A stretch of 64,000 nucleotides of DNA. Source: Zygophlyctis sp. KS116 (Eukaryota; Chytridiomycota). Under the pieces are notes generated by a model. That model was given only the letters and a program-made list of their open reading frames with translations, was not told where the DNA came from and did no database searches. Position numbers and translations under genes: made by a program. The stretch spans positions 1 through 64,000 of the forward strand of contig BAAFSQ010000008.1 in assembly GCA_054661495.1 (NCBI GenBank), in the 5' to 3' direction. This document shows positions 23,594 through 35,034 of the stretch, piece after piece (position 1 is the first letter of the stretch; every line of letters starts with the position of its first letter).

Positions 23594-24325
23594 CTATTTT
23601 TTTGCAAAAGAAACTTTAATTTCTACTTCTGGACTTATCCTATATCCATGTAAAGTCTTTTTCGCAACTGCAGCTAATCTTTCATTCTCATACTCTACAA
23701 AAGCAATATCAGGTTTACCTGGAACCATTCGAACTTCTTTAAATCCATTAAACCTATAATATAAAAAAATAAAAAATAAATACTGTCTAAATAGCGCTTC
23801 TACAAAGTCTTGAGATGTATCTAATGGCAAATGTTGAACAAAAAGAATAGAATTAGGATGTGCCATTGATTCTTCCATTGATTTAATTCTTTTTTCTTTT
23901 GGACCTCTTGAAGCTCTGACTTGATCTCTTTTTCTTTTATGTTCTTCTAAAGCTCCAAATTCTTTAGAAACTGCAAAAGACTCTTCTCTTGCATACTGAA
24001 TATCCAATTTTTTACCAAATAGATCATAACCTTGCAATTCCTTGATGACTTTATCAGCTAATTCTTGAGTAGCAAAAGATATAAACGCTTGTCCTCTATG
24101 TGGTATATTTCTCTTTGCTTTGATATCTAGTACTTTTCCAACTGTAGAAAATAGACTTTCTAGAGCCTTGTTCATTTCTAATTTTTTAAATTTGAAAAAG
24201 TTACTTTTTGGATTAACTTGTTCATTTAGATTTCGAACATAGAGAGTTAACGTAGGTGTTGTTGGAGGAGGGGCTCTGGGTCTTCTAACTCCAATAGGAA
24301 ATGGGAGAGGAGGAGGATACTGCAT
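23594..24325 (-). CDS. U1A/U2B''-like spliceosomal snRNP protein (two RRMs)
   Basis: An SNF-family RNA-binding protein of the U1 or U2 snRNP. The first RRM has LTLYVRNLNEQ as RNP2, ALESLFSTVGKVLDIKAK, and RGQAFISFAT as RNP1. The second has SILFVQHLPLDTSQDFVEAL and DIAFVEYENERLA. A Pro-rich N-terminus precedes RRM1. Two introns (24178-24204, 27 bases; 23754-23783, 30 bases) contain no in-frame stop and are multiples of three. They are recognised because they interrupt RRM1 and RRM2 with hydrophobic inserts absent in the family. Yeasts split this role between MUD1 and MSL1; here it may be one gene serving both. Confidence 0.85.
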   Translation of the reverse strand: MQYPPPLPFPIGVRRPRAPPPTTPTLTLYVRNLNEQVNPKSNFFKFKKLEMNKALESLFSTVGKVLDIKAKRNIPHRGQAFISFATQELADKVIKELQGYDLFGKKLDIQYAREESFAVSKEFGALEEHKRKRDQVRASRGPKEKRIKSMEESMAHPNSILFVQHLPLDTSQDFVEALFRQYLFFIFLYYRFNGFKEVRMVPGKPDIAFVEYENERLAAVAKKTLHGYRISPEVEIKVSFAKK

Positions 24326-24498
24326 TTGAATTTGAATTTATCCAACGATTGCAATTTCTTACAGTAGGGCTTCAAGTTTACTAGGTTTTGTAGTTTACAA
24401 TCTTTACTGAAGGGTTTATCAATCACATTATTAGGTTTATCATGCTGCTTACAACACTAGCTAGAGAATTTGCGTGTATAAATGGAAAGCCAAGCTAT

Positions 24499-24566
24499 AT
24501 CACGTCATTTTTAGGCGATTGCATTTTAAGCGATCACGTCATTTTTAGGCGATTGCATTTAAAGCG
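24499..24566 (+). repeat. Tandem 34-base direct repeat in the SAM synthetase promoter
   Basis: Two adjacent 34-base copies (24499-24532 and 24533-24566) differ at one base. Each carries TCACGTCA, an ACGT-core site of the bZIP/CRE type, and GGCGATTGC. They end 29 bases before the SAM synthetase ATG and are the only such repeat in the window, so a duplicated upstream activating site is likely. Confidence 0.75.
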
Positions 24567-24595
24567 CTAGGTTTTTCATAAAAAATAATTGAAAA

Positions 24596-25842
24596 ATGAC
24601 CACGTTTTCGCAAGAGGGAGAAACTTTTCTGTTTAGTTCAGAGTCTGTTGGGGAAGGACATCCAGACAAGATCTGTGATCAGGTCTCTGATGCGATCTTG
24701 GACGCATGTCTGACTCAGGATAAGTTTTCTAGAGTTGCTTGTGAAACCGCGGCTAAAACTGGAATGATTATGGTCTTGGGAGAAATTTCTTCAAAGGCCA
24801 ATTTGGATTATCAGAAAATTATCAGAGATACAATTAAGAAAATTGGTTACGATGATTCAGCTAAAGGTAATTAGGAACAGTTTACGGTTTAGGTTTTGAT
24901 TATAAGACATGTAATGTTTTGGTTGCTATTGAACAACAATCCCCAGATATTGCAGGAGGTTTAGTTCAGCAAGGAGAAGATTTGGAAAAAATTGGTGCTG
25001 GAGATCAAGGGATCATGTTTGGTTATGCTGTGGATGAAACCCCCGAATTAATGCCTTTAACTATCATGCTGGCTCATCAATTAAATTCAAAGCTGGCTGA
25101 ATTACGTCGTTCTACTCTTACTTGGTTAAGAGCTGATACTAAAACTCAAGTGACTGTTGAATATAAAATTGTAAATGGTGTTCCAACTCCACAAAGAGTT
25201 CATACCATTGTTATATCTACTCAACATGCTCCAGAAATTACTCTTGCTTCATTGCAAAGAGAGTTGCTAGAAAAAGTTGTCAAGGTTTATTATCTTCATT
25301 TACAATTTAGGTTGTTATTCCTGCAAAATATTTGGATGAAAAAACTATTTACCATCTTAACCCCTCTGGAAGATTTGTAATCGGAGGTCCTCAAGGAGAT
25401 GCTGGTGTAACTGGTAGAAAAATCATTGTAGATACTTATGGTGGTTGGGGAGCTCATGGAGGTGGTGCGTTCTCAGGTAAAGATTGGTCAAAAGTTGATC
25501 GATCTGCTGCTTATGCTGCTCGATGGGTAGCAAAATCTATTGTTGCTGCAAAGTTGGCACGTAGATGTTTGATTCAAGTATCTTATGCAATTGGTGTTGC
25601 TGAACCATTATCTATTTTCATTGATACTTATGGAACTGGTATTAAATCCGATTCAGACTTGTTGAAAATAATTAATGAAAATTTTGATCTTCGTCCAGGT
25701 GTAATTGTTAAAGAATTAGATCTTTGGCGACCAATATATAGTGAAACTGCAGCTTACGGTAATTATATTTATATATAAAATTATAGGTCACTTTGGTAGA
25801 TCAATGTTTAGCTGGGAACAACCGAAAACGTTGAAATTTTAA
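24596..25842 (+). CDS. SAM1: S-adenosylmethionine synthetase
   Basis: Makes S-adenosylmethionine from methionine and ATP, the methyl donor of the cell. Signature motifs are [19 protein letters not shown] at the N-terminus, [12 protein letters not shown] in the first core repeat, [15 protein letters not shown] for the phosphate loop, and [12 protein letters not shown] near the C-terminus. Three introns of 26-28 bases are removed; the splice joins restore [29 protein letters not shown] and AYGHFGRS. About 385 residues, normal for the family. The start is the first ATG. The promoter carries the 34-base tandem repeat. It diverges from U1A/U2B''. Confidence 0.97.
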
Positions 25843-25893
25843 TTGATTAAAATACAAATTATCGTTTGAATTTTTCCTTTTAAAAGGGTTAAA

Positions 25894-27341
25894 ATGCTCA
25901 GACTTCTGAGAAAACCTCGTAATTTGATTTAGCGCTAAATACTAGTTTCTACTGTATCCATGACTAGAATAAAGGTTGCTAATCCTGTTGTTGAGGTGCG
26001 TTTTGTATTAGTTTTAACCGTTAGCTCGATGGCGACGAAATGACTAGAATATTGTAAGTTTAAAATACTAAAAACAGATGGGCCTGGATAAAGGAAAAGC
26101 TAATCATTCCTTTTGTAGATGTCGACATTAAATATTATGATTTGGGAATGGAGTCTAGAGATAAAACAAGGGATCAAATTACCATTGATGCAGCAGAGGC
26201 AATTAAAAAATATAATGTTGGTATTAAATGTGCTACAATCACTCCAGATGAAGCTCGTGTAAAAGGTAAAGTTTATATTTATTAACTGGAAGAATTTAAC
26301 TTGTCTTCCATGTGGAAGTCTCCAAATGGAACTATTCGTAATATTCTTAATGGAACGGTTTTCCGTGAACCCATTCTGTTGAAAAACGTTCCAAAAATAG
26401 TTCCTTCTTGGACCGAAGCTATTACGATTGGCAGACATGCGTTTGGTGATCAGTATAAAGCCACGGATTTTCTTGTTTCTGAACCTGGGACTTTCCAAGT
26501 AGTTTTTAAACCTGATTCTGGTGCAGCTCCCACTGTTTTAGATGTTTACAAGTTTGAGGTGAGATATCGATCTTTATTATTCAGGGCCCGGGTGTAGGAT
26601 TGGCAATGTACAATATTGATTCCTCTATTCGTGGTTTTGCGGAAGCTTGTTTTGAAATGGCACTATCAAAGAAGCAGCCATTATATCTTTCCACAAAGAA
26701 TACAATTTTGAAAAAGTATGATGGAAGATTCAAGGATATTTTTCAAGAAATTTATGCCAGGTAAATTTCTTTGAGTCATGTTTTAGTCGTTACGAGTCAA
26801 AGTTTAAAGAAGTAAAGATTTGGTATGAGCATAGACTAATTGATGATATGGTGGCTCAGGCTTTAAAATCAAGCGGTGGATTTGTTTGGGCCTGTAAAAA
26901 TTATGATGGGTAATTTAAATTTTTAATAAAAGGGATGTTCAATCGGACACTCTAGCACAAGGCTATGGTAGTTTAGGATTAATGACATCTGTTTTGATTT
27001 CTCCAGATGGTAAAACTTTGGAATCTGAGGCTGCTCATGGGACAGTCACCAGACATTATCGTGAACATCAAAAAGGAAATGAAACTAGTACAAACTCTAT
27101 TGCTAGTATTTTTGCTTGGACTCGTGGATTAGCACATCGTGCAAAGTTAGATAATTCTGAGGAACTAGCTGAATTTTGTCAAAAACTGGAAAATGCCTGT
27201 ATTGATACTGTTGAAAAAGACTCGATAATGACAAAGGATTTAGCACTTGCCATTCATGGAAAGAAGATGGAGCGTAAACATTATGTGAACTCATTAGAGT
27301 TTATTGATCATGTTGCAGCAAGACTAAAAGTATCAATATAA
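25894..27341 (+). CDS. IDP1: NADP-dependent isocitrate dehydrogenase, likely mitochondrial with internal cytosolic start
   Basis: Converts isocitrate to 2-oxoglutarate with NADPH formation. Core motifs: [89 protein letters not shown] and [12 protein letters not shown] first exon from ATG 25894 encodes MLRLLRKP, and a 27-base intron (25919-25945) joins it in frame to [17 protein letters not shown], giving an Arg/Leu/Ser presequence. The ATG at 25960 begins the mature-like protein, so a cytosolic form is also possible. Further introns follow, including a 29-base one that restores DGDEMTR. Introns near 25998 and 26053 are needed for the active-site N-terminus. Confidence 0.93.
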
Positions 27342-27361
27342 GTGATTTCTTTGAGAAATAG

Positions 27362-27420
27362 ATGAGTCATTTTGAAGCCTCTGAGTTTAGTGGAGTTTTG
27401 TGGCGCTTATTTGTCGTCAA

Positions 27421-27424
<4 letters not shown>
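27362..27424 (+). promoter_or_regulatory. Upstream ORF overlapping the HPPD start (ATGA)
   Basis: ATG at 27362 opens a 20-codon frame whose TGA stop overlaps the HPPD ATG at 27421 as ATGA. No splice that joins it in frame to HPPD was found. It could limit or couple translation of HPPD if the transcript begins upstream. Confidence 0.4.
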
Positions 27425-28669
<1,245 letters not shown>

Positions 28670-28688
28670 AACGTTGAACTCTTTAATT

Positions 28689-29479
28689 TTATTCCTGACC
28701 TCTTTGTAACAAATATTCTACTTCCACTTCTTTTGTCAAGGGTATAATGATATCCTTGTATAATTTCTTTATGACTTCCAACGGTATCTTTAAACTATTT
28801 GAATCTACAAATAAAACACCTTGATTATTCACTATAACTTCTTGTCCATATATTAAAGCCTTTTGTTGTACTCTAACAAGCAAGGCCTCCTCAACTTTTG
28901 AGACTGTCAGCAACTCTAAAATTCCGTTTCTATCCTTTGCTTTAACCAAGGCCACATAAATATCATGAAGTTTTGGATCATTGTATTTAGCTTCTGCAAC
29001 AAACTTCCCAAAATGTATCCTCCTAGAAATTAGTTGCAATGCCTCGATATCTTTAGTAGCAGCTGATCCATAATTACCATCATCCCTATCAACCGTGATC
29101 ATTGGCAATATCTGATTTATATAGCAATCCTTAATTTTATCATTAATATTTATATCGTTTGGTTTTAGAATACTTGGAAATTCTAACGATGGTAATATCG
29201 GATCAGGTAATTTCAAATGTGAAAAGGGATATTCATCTGGCGAAGTATATCTTCTAAATTTAGCTATTGATCAGACTATAATCACTTACCATGAACTGCT
29301 TCAATCTCATTAATCAACAAATCCAGAAACGAAGTTTGAAAAGTATTTGGATTTGGCTGATAAACTGGTGAATTTAAAGCAAATTGAGCCCTTTCGATTA
29401 GAGCAAATATAATTGAATCTTCTAGTCTAATTAGCTCTGATCTGATTTTATCTAGCGAAGAGCCTGTAGTAAAGTTCAT
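28689..29479 (-). CDS. ARO7: Chorismate mutase (AroQ, eukaryotic type)
   Basis: All-helical mutase that makes prephenate for phenylalanine and tyrosine synthesis. Matches to the yeast enzyme include IRSELIRLEDSIIFALIERA near the N-terminus, FRRYTSPDEYPFS (restored by removing a 26-base intron), the GSAATKDIEALQLISRRIHF segment with GKFVAEAKY, and PLTKEVEVEYLLQRGQE at the C-terminus. About 255 residues, standard length. Start is the ATG at 29479; a GTG further upstream was rejected. Its presence argues that the organism still makes aromatic amino acids. The 236-base gap to NOP56 is a shared divergent promoter with no clear motif. Confidence 0.95.
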
Positions 29480-29715
29480 TTGATGCGGTGCCACTTAAAC
29501 CCCAGTAAGTCAAGGCCTTGCAATTGCATAATCCTACTTTCAAAAGGAATTTAAGAATCCGGACAATCCCGATCAGCAATTTAAATGCTAATAATTCTAA
29601 TGCCCATAATCGTATTAATGATCATGACATACTCATGATAATACCAAAACTGAAAGACGATGCAAGTTTAGGCGGTTAAGTGAAGATTTGAAGATCAAAT
29701 TTGAAGACAAAAAAA

Positions 29716-31255
29716 ATGGTAAGTTGATACTTCATTGACTTTAATAGCTTCATGTACTAGTAGAGCTTGCTTCAGGCTATGCCCTCTTTGAGAAAAAAGC
29801 ATCAGAAGAAATTGCTAATGATCTAGATACTATCCAAATCTCAATTCTTGAACTCCAGAGATTCCAGTCAATGGTCAGTCTAAAATCTTTCATACCATTT
29901 AAGAATGCAGCTCATGCATTAGAGAATATGATGGATATTTCAGAAGGAATACTTAACCCTCATTTAAAAGCATTTTTGGAAATGAATTTACCTAAATCAG
30001 GAAAGAAATCCAAGGTTCAATTGGGAGTCTTTGAGCCTAATTTAGGCGGAGCTATCAAGGCTGAGATGGGTATCGATTGTGTATCCAATGAAGTTATCAA
30101 AGAATTGATGAGAGGGATTAGGTTACATGGTGATAAATTACTTAAACAATTGGTTTCCGGTGCGAATGAAAAGGCACAATTGGGTCTTGGACATTCATTC
30201 TCAAGAGCTAAAGTGAAGTTTAATGTTAACAGAGTTGATAACATGATTACTCAATCTATTGCATTATTAGATCAATTAGATAAGGATGTGAATACATTCT
30301 CAATGAGAGTTCGGTAATTTATTTTATTGTAAATTTTAGAGAATGGTACTCTTGGCACTTTCCAGAATTAGGAAAACTTGTTGCTGATAATGCAATTTTT
30401 GCTAGATTAGTCAAATTAATCAAAAACAAGGGAGATTTAAAGGACTCTAATTTAGGAGATATTGAAGAAATTACATCTGATCCCATTAAAGCTAAACAAA
30501 TTATTGATGCTTCAAAGTCATCAATGGGAACTGATTTATCAATTGTTGATATGATTAATATTGAACGTTTTGCAGATCGTGTTATATCATTAAACAATTA
30601 TAGAAAATCCCTTTATGGCTATTTAGTTAACAAGATGCATGCTGTTGCACCCAATGTTTCTGCATTAATTGGTGAAATTGTTGGAGCTAGATTGATTGCA
30701 CAAGCAGGATCATTAACAAATTTAGCAAAATATCCTGCATCAACAATACAAATTTTAGGAGCTGAAAAAGCCTTATTTAGAGCCTTAAAAACCAAGGGAA
30801 ATACTCCAAAATATGGATTAATCTATCATTCTACATTTATTGGAAGAGCTGCTACTAAAAACAAGGGTCGTATCTCTCGTATTTTAGCTAATAAGGTTTC
30901 TATTGCTTCTAGACTTGACTGTTTCCTTGAAACTCCTACATCTAAATTTGGAGAAATTTTAAGAGAACAATTAGAAGAAAGACTAGAATTCTATGAAACT
31001 GGAAAAGTCCCTAGAAAGAATATAGATGCAATGGCAAGTGCACTTTTGACTGTTGGAGTTCCCGTTGATGAAACAGAAGAACAAGTTGCTGTACCAGAAC
31101 CTACCAAGGAATCTAAAAAGGACAAGAAGAAGCGAAGTCATGATGATGAACCTGCTGCCGGTGAAGAAAAGAAAAAAAAGAAAAAGAAGGCTATTGAATC
31201 TACTGAATCTGTTGAAGAAAAGCCTAAAAAAACCAAATCTAAAAAGAAAAACTAG
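29716..31255 (+). CDS. NOP56: Box C/D snoRNP protein NOP56
   Basis: Core box C/D snoRNP scaffold for rRNA 2'-O-methylation in the nucleolus. The first exon holds only the ATG codon; a 29-base intron (29719-29747) follows, then [17 protein letters not shown]. Diagnostic blocks: [39 protein letters not shown] (over a 26-base intron near 30315), and the NOP domain [20 protein letters not shown] with [19 protein letters not shown]. The C-terminus is a Lys/Glu-rich low-complexity tail, normal for NOP56 and NOP58. The RVREWY and KALFRALKT patterns favour NOP56 over NOP58. It shares a divergent promoter with ARO7. Confidence 0.95.
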
Positions 31256-31379
31256 ATGGATACTCTCGAGAATTTCTAGGAATTTGTTAAAAGTTTCTTG
31301 TAGTCTCTTGAAAAAGTCAAAAAAAATTTTATTTTTAGCGCAAACAAATTTTTCTTTTTCTTATCTATCGAGAATATCA

Positions 31380-33198
31380 ATGAATAGAGCAAAGGAATTG
31401 AGTCGGGAAATCTCAAATTTGGAAAAACTTGGGGAATTTTTTAAAGATTTAGGAGAAATTGAAAGAGACTACTCTAGAAAATTGAACAATTTGAGGAAAT
31501 ATAACTCAAATTTCCAGGATTTATTGGAATTTTGTTTGGAAAAATCATCAAATTCTTCAGAATTCTGTTTAGAAATTCAAGAAATTCTAAAATCCATTAA
31601 TTCTACTCTTGACAGAAAAGATCATTCCAAAAAAAATATTAATACTTGGCTTCAGAAAATAGAGTCTGAAAAGGATAAATTCAATTCAAATGTTGGAAAA
31701 GGAAAAGAAAACTTTGATAAATCTTGTGATTCTGTTCAACTGCTTCAGTTAAAATTGGGAAAAGTTGCATTGCCCAAACTACAAAAACTAAAAAAGGAAC
31801 TAAACTCTAAAATAATTGATATGAATAATGATAAAAATGACTATATAACTATGATAAAGGGAGTAAATTTAGTCAATCAAGAATTTAATGATAACTTTCA
31901 ACCCCAAATTTTAGAAAATATTCATGATTCAACAGAAACGGTTGTCAATGCTATCATCAAATCTTGTAAAGCTTTTCAGGAAAAACAGGCAAAGAACTAC
32001 TCTGAAAATTTAGAAAATTTAGATAAATTTAAGAGGAATTTAGAAAATTTTGATACTAAAAAGTACTTGCAAGAGTTGAGGCAAGAGGAGCCAGTTCAAG
32101 AAATACAGCAATATGAATTTATTTCTTCAGGTTTATGGAAGGATACGAATGAATATGTTTTAGACGAAAATTCAAAAGTTTATATGTGGAATTCAAAGGA
32201 AAAATTAGACAAGAGAATTCAAAAAATACAAGAGGAATTAGAAATATTAGAGAATGGAATACAAGGGCTAAATTCTTTGAAATTGGCATATTCCAAGGAT
32301 GATAAAAATAAGGATGATTTAGATGTAGTAGATGAAAATATTTTAGATTCAAAGAGATCAAAGTTGTTGCTAATGTTAAATTTATCATATTACTCAAGGC
32401 AGCTTGATGAAATTTCTCCATATGTTCAAGGTAACTATTTCAATATCTAAAGTAAAGCCATGTCAAATGTTAATCCTCATCAATTAAAAAGTTCAATGTT
32501 TACTATTCCAACTGCTTGTGATTTGTGCACGCAATATATATGGGGGATATCTAAACCTGGATTGACTTGTAAAGCTTGTTCAATGAATGTCCATCTAAAA
32601 TGTGAAATGAAAGTAGCTCCTGATTGTTCTATAGTCAAAGAAAAGAGAGTAAGGGCCAAAACTAGCTCCCTCTTATCTTTCTCAAATAGCAGACTGTCAA
32701 TATTATCAAACAATACTGAAATTACAGGTATATATTCATAATCTGACCAAAGTAACAAATTTAACCGCTTTGCCAAAGGGAGCTTATGCCACTGCTTTAT
32801 ATGATTACATTCCTAATTCTTCTGATATTGATGAATTAGATATGGTCGCTGGTGATGAGCTTTTTGTAATAGTCGAAGACGATGGCTCAGGTTGGACCAA
32901 AGTCTCAAGATCAGGAAGTGAAGGGTTGGTCCCAACTTCATATATTCAAATTAAAACAGAGACAGAGCTCACACCTTCTCATCTAGCATTAACAGCCGAG
33001 AAAACTAAATTTTCTGGATCATTGGCAAAAGTTTTGTTTGACTATCAAAAAAAGGAACACGATGAACTAACCGTGTTTGCTGGGCAATGTATCTGGATTG
33101 TGGAAGAAGACGACGGCTCAGGGTGGACGAGAGTCACAAACGGAACAGAAAGTGGACTGGTTCCTTCAACCTATATTTCGAGAACAGAATATCAGTGA
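31380..33198 (+). CDS. BZZ1: BZZ1-like F-BAR/C1/SH3-SH3 endocytic actin regulator
   Basis: Domain order F-BAR, C1 zinc finger, two SH3 domains, as in fungal BZZ1 (syndapin-like), which activates Las17/WASP-driven actin at endocytic sites. The F-BAR begins close to the start (EKLGEFFKDLGEIERDYSRK). The C1 domain has the His/Cys pattern HQLKSSMFTIPTACDLC and CKACSMNVHLKC. SH3-1 begins ATALYDYIPNSSDIDELDM and SH3-2 ends SGLVPSTYISR. Introns of 27 and 25 bases sit on either side of the C1 exon. The start at 31380 leaves the F-BAR slightly short; an upstream spliced exon could add residues. The stop overlaps the CHK1 stop on the other strand. Confidence 0.85.
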
Positions 33199-34847
33199 AT
33201 TCTTAAATCACTTTTTATTGGCATACTAAGTCCATCAACGACTCTTTTATTGCATGATAGAATCTTTTCCATTCTAATGGATCTCCCTATAATATTATAT
33301 TGATTTATTACCCTGCTTTTTCTGAATGTTACCAAACATAGATGCTCTCCTCCAACTAGTTGAACGCAGACTTCCCCCTGCATTGAGCATTTTCGCTTAT
33401 CTACAGTACTAAACCCAACGGTATTAAGCGTTTGGTTTTCCCGGTATTGTACTAAGAATGTATCAAAAGCAATGCAAACTCTTTGAGTAATATACTCAGG
33501 AGCAGCCGGCGAATAAAACCGTGTAATTCTTTCTGAGGGAAATATATCCATAAAAGATGTACTTGGGCTTCCTAAATAACTAGCAGGAAATCCATCTTCC
33601 GAATTTGTACCGAAATCGCGATTATTCGGCTGAGAAAATGATAAAACGTGAGGTCCTGAAGAGTAATCCATCATTTGGGACTGCTGATGAATATTCATTC
33701 GAAGATCAGTCGGCTGAGAATATGCTATACTATATTGATTATTTTCCAAATGTATTACGGTTCCTCTGCAACAATAGATTCTCCAGAGAGATTTATTGTA
33801 GATTTCATACGCTCTGCGACCGCTGCAGGATTATTTAACCTTCCATTAGTCAGCATTGGCTGGGGCATTTGAAACCAATCCGATCTTTGAATATCATTTA
33901 TTGTAAATCTTTGATCGTCATTTATATTCAGTATCCCAACAAGAAGTTCTATAATCAAAAAGAATAATTCTACCCAAAACAGGACGTGAAAAGCGGTTCC
34001 ATGGCTCATAATTTAGCCCTACATTATACTGCTGTATATATTGGACGAATTCCTTATGTTTAGCAGAAATGATTTACTTCATCATGTTGTGTTGGTTCTG
34101 CCCATGGAGTATCTTCAAATTAGTAAAATATTTCTTACTTCCAACTAGCATTACGTATAAGATGACCCCCATACTCCAAATATCGGACATATCTCCTCTA
34201 TACTTTTGAGTATGAACCTTCTATTAAAAATCTTTCTTTACCTCTGGACTAACGTATGGAGGTGATCCACAAGGAGTATTGAGGATCCTATCGCATAAAA
34301 ATCACACTTTACCTAGTGACTCCTTTATGCTTAAACACTGTTGCAAGCCCAAAGTCTATTATTTTCAAGTTTCCTTGAATGTCTAAAAGCAAGTTTTCAG
34401 CTATATTTAGAAATTGAAAATGATGATACGCTTAAGATCACGATGTGCGATTCCAAGTTGATGACAATATTTCATCCCACTTAACAATTGTTGGAAAAAC
34501 AAATGACATAAATCCTCTTCTATGCCTACATCTGGAGCGATCCTATCAAACAACTCTCCTGAATGCGCAAATTCCATTATCAAGTACACAAAAGAATTAT
34601 CTTCAGTAGTCGTGAATAATTTAATGATATTTTTATGTGAAACCGAGCTATGTATCTTTACTTCTTTTAATAAATTATTCATCATCTGCTGGCCCTGTGG
34701 ACCATTTATTTTCTTTATGATTTTGATTGCGACTGGCTCATTAGTGTCCACTTTTAAACCCAATTTTACTTTCGCATGACCTCCTTCTCCAATAGTCTGT
34801 CCTATTTGATATCCAATTGATGATAATGCAGTCGATTGAGAAAGCAT
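33192..34847 (-). CDS. CHK1: CHK1 checkpoint kinase
   Basis: DNA-damage checkpoint Ser/Thr kinase. Kinase motifs: IGEGGHAKVKLG glycine loop, AIKIIKK lysine, YLIMEFAHSGELFDRIAPD (the CHK1-type GGELFDRIEPD region), HRDLKPEN restored across an intron, IDFGLATVF, CGSPPYVSPE and DIWSMGVILY. After the kinase comes a linker and a C-terminal region with VSLE-like beta segments (CVQLVGGEHLCLVTFRKSR) that may be a KA1-like fold as in CHK1. An intron of only 21 bases (34221-34241) must be removed because it holds an in-frame TAA. Diverges from the ZSWIM2-like gene over 187 bases with no clear motif. Confidence 0.87.
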
Positions 34848-35034
34848 TAATCAAAAATCAAAATCAAGTTGTAATGAGATGAAGAGTCTCCGCCAAACAG
34901 TCAAGATCAACTCTTGACATTGATGGTAATAATAGCATAAGTCCATTATGTTGATTTTACTAGAAGCGATTATTTCTATATCAATTAGATCATGAGTAAT
35001 CTGATGGATTATTTCATGATTGTGGCACCTGAAA

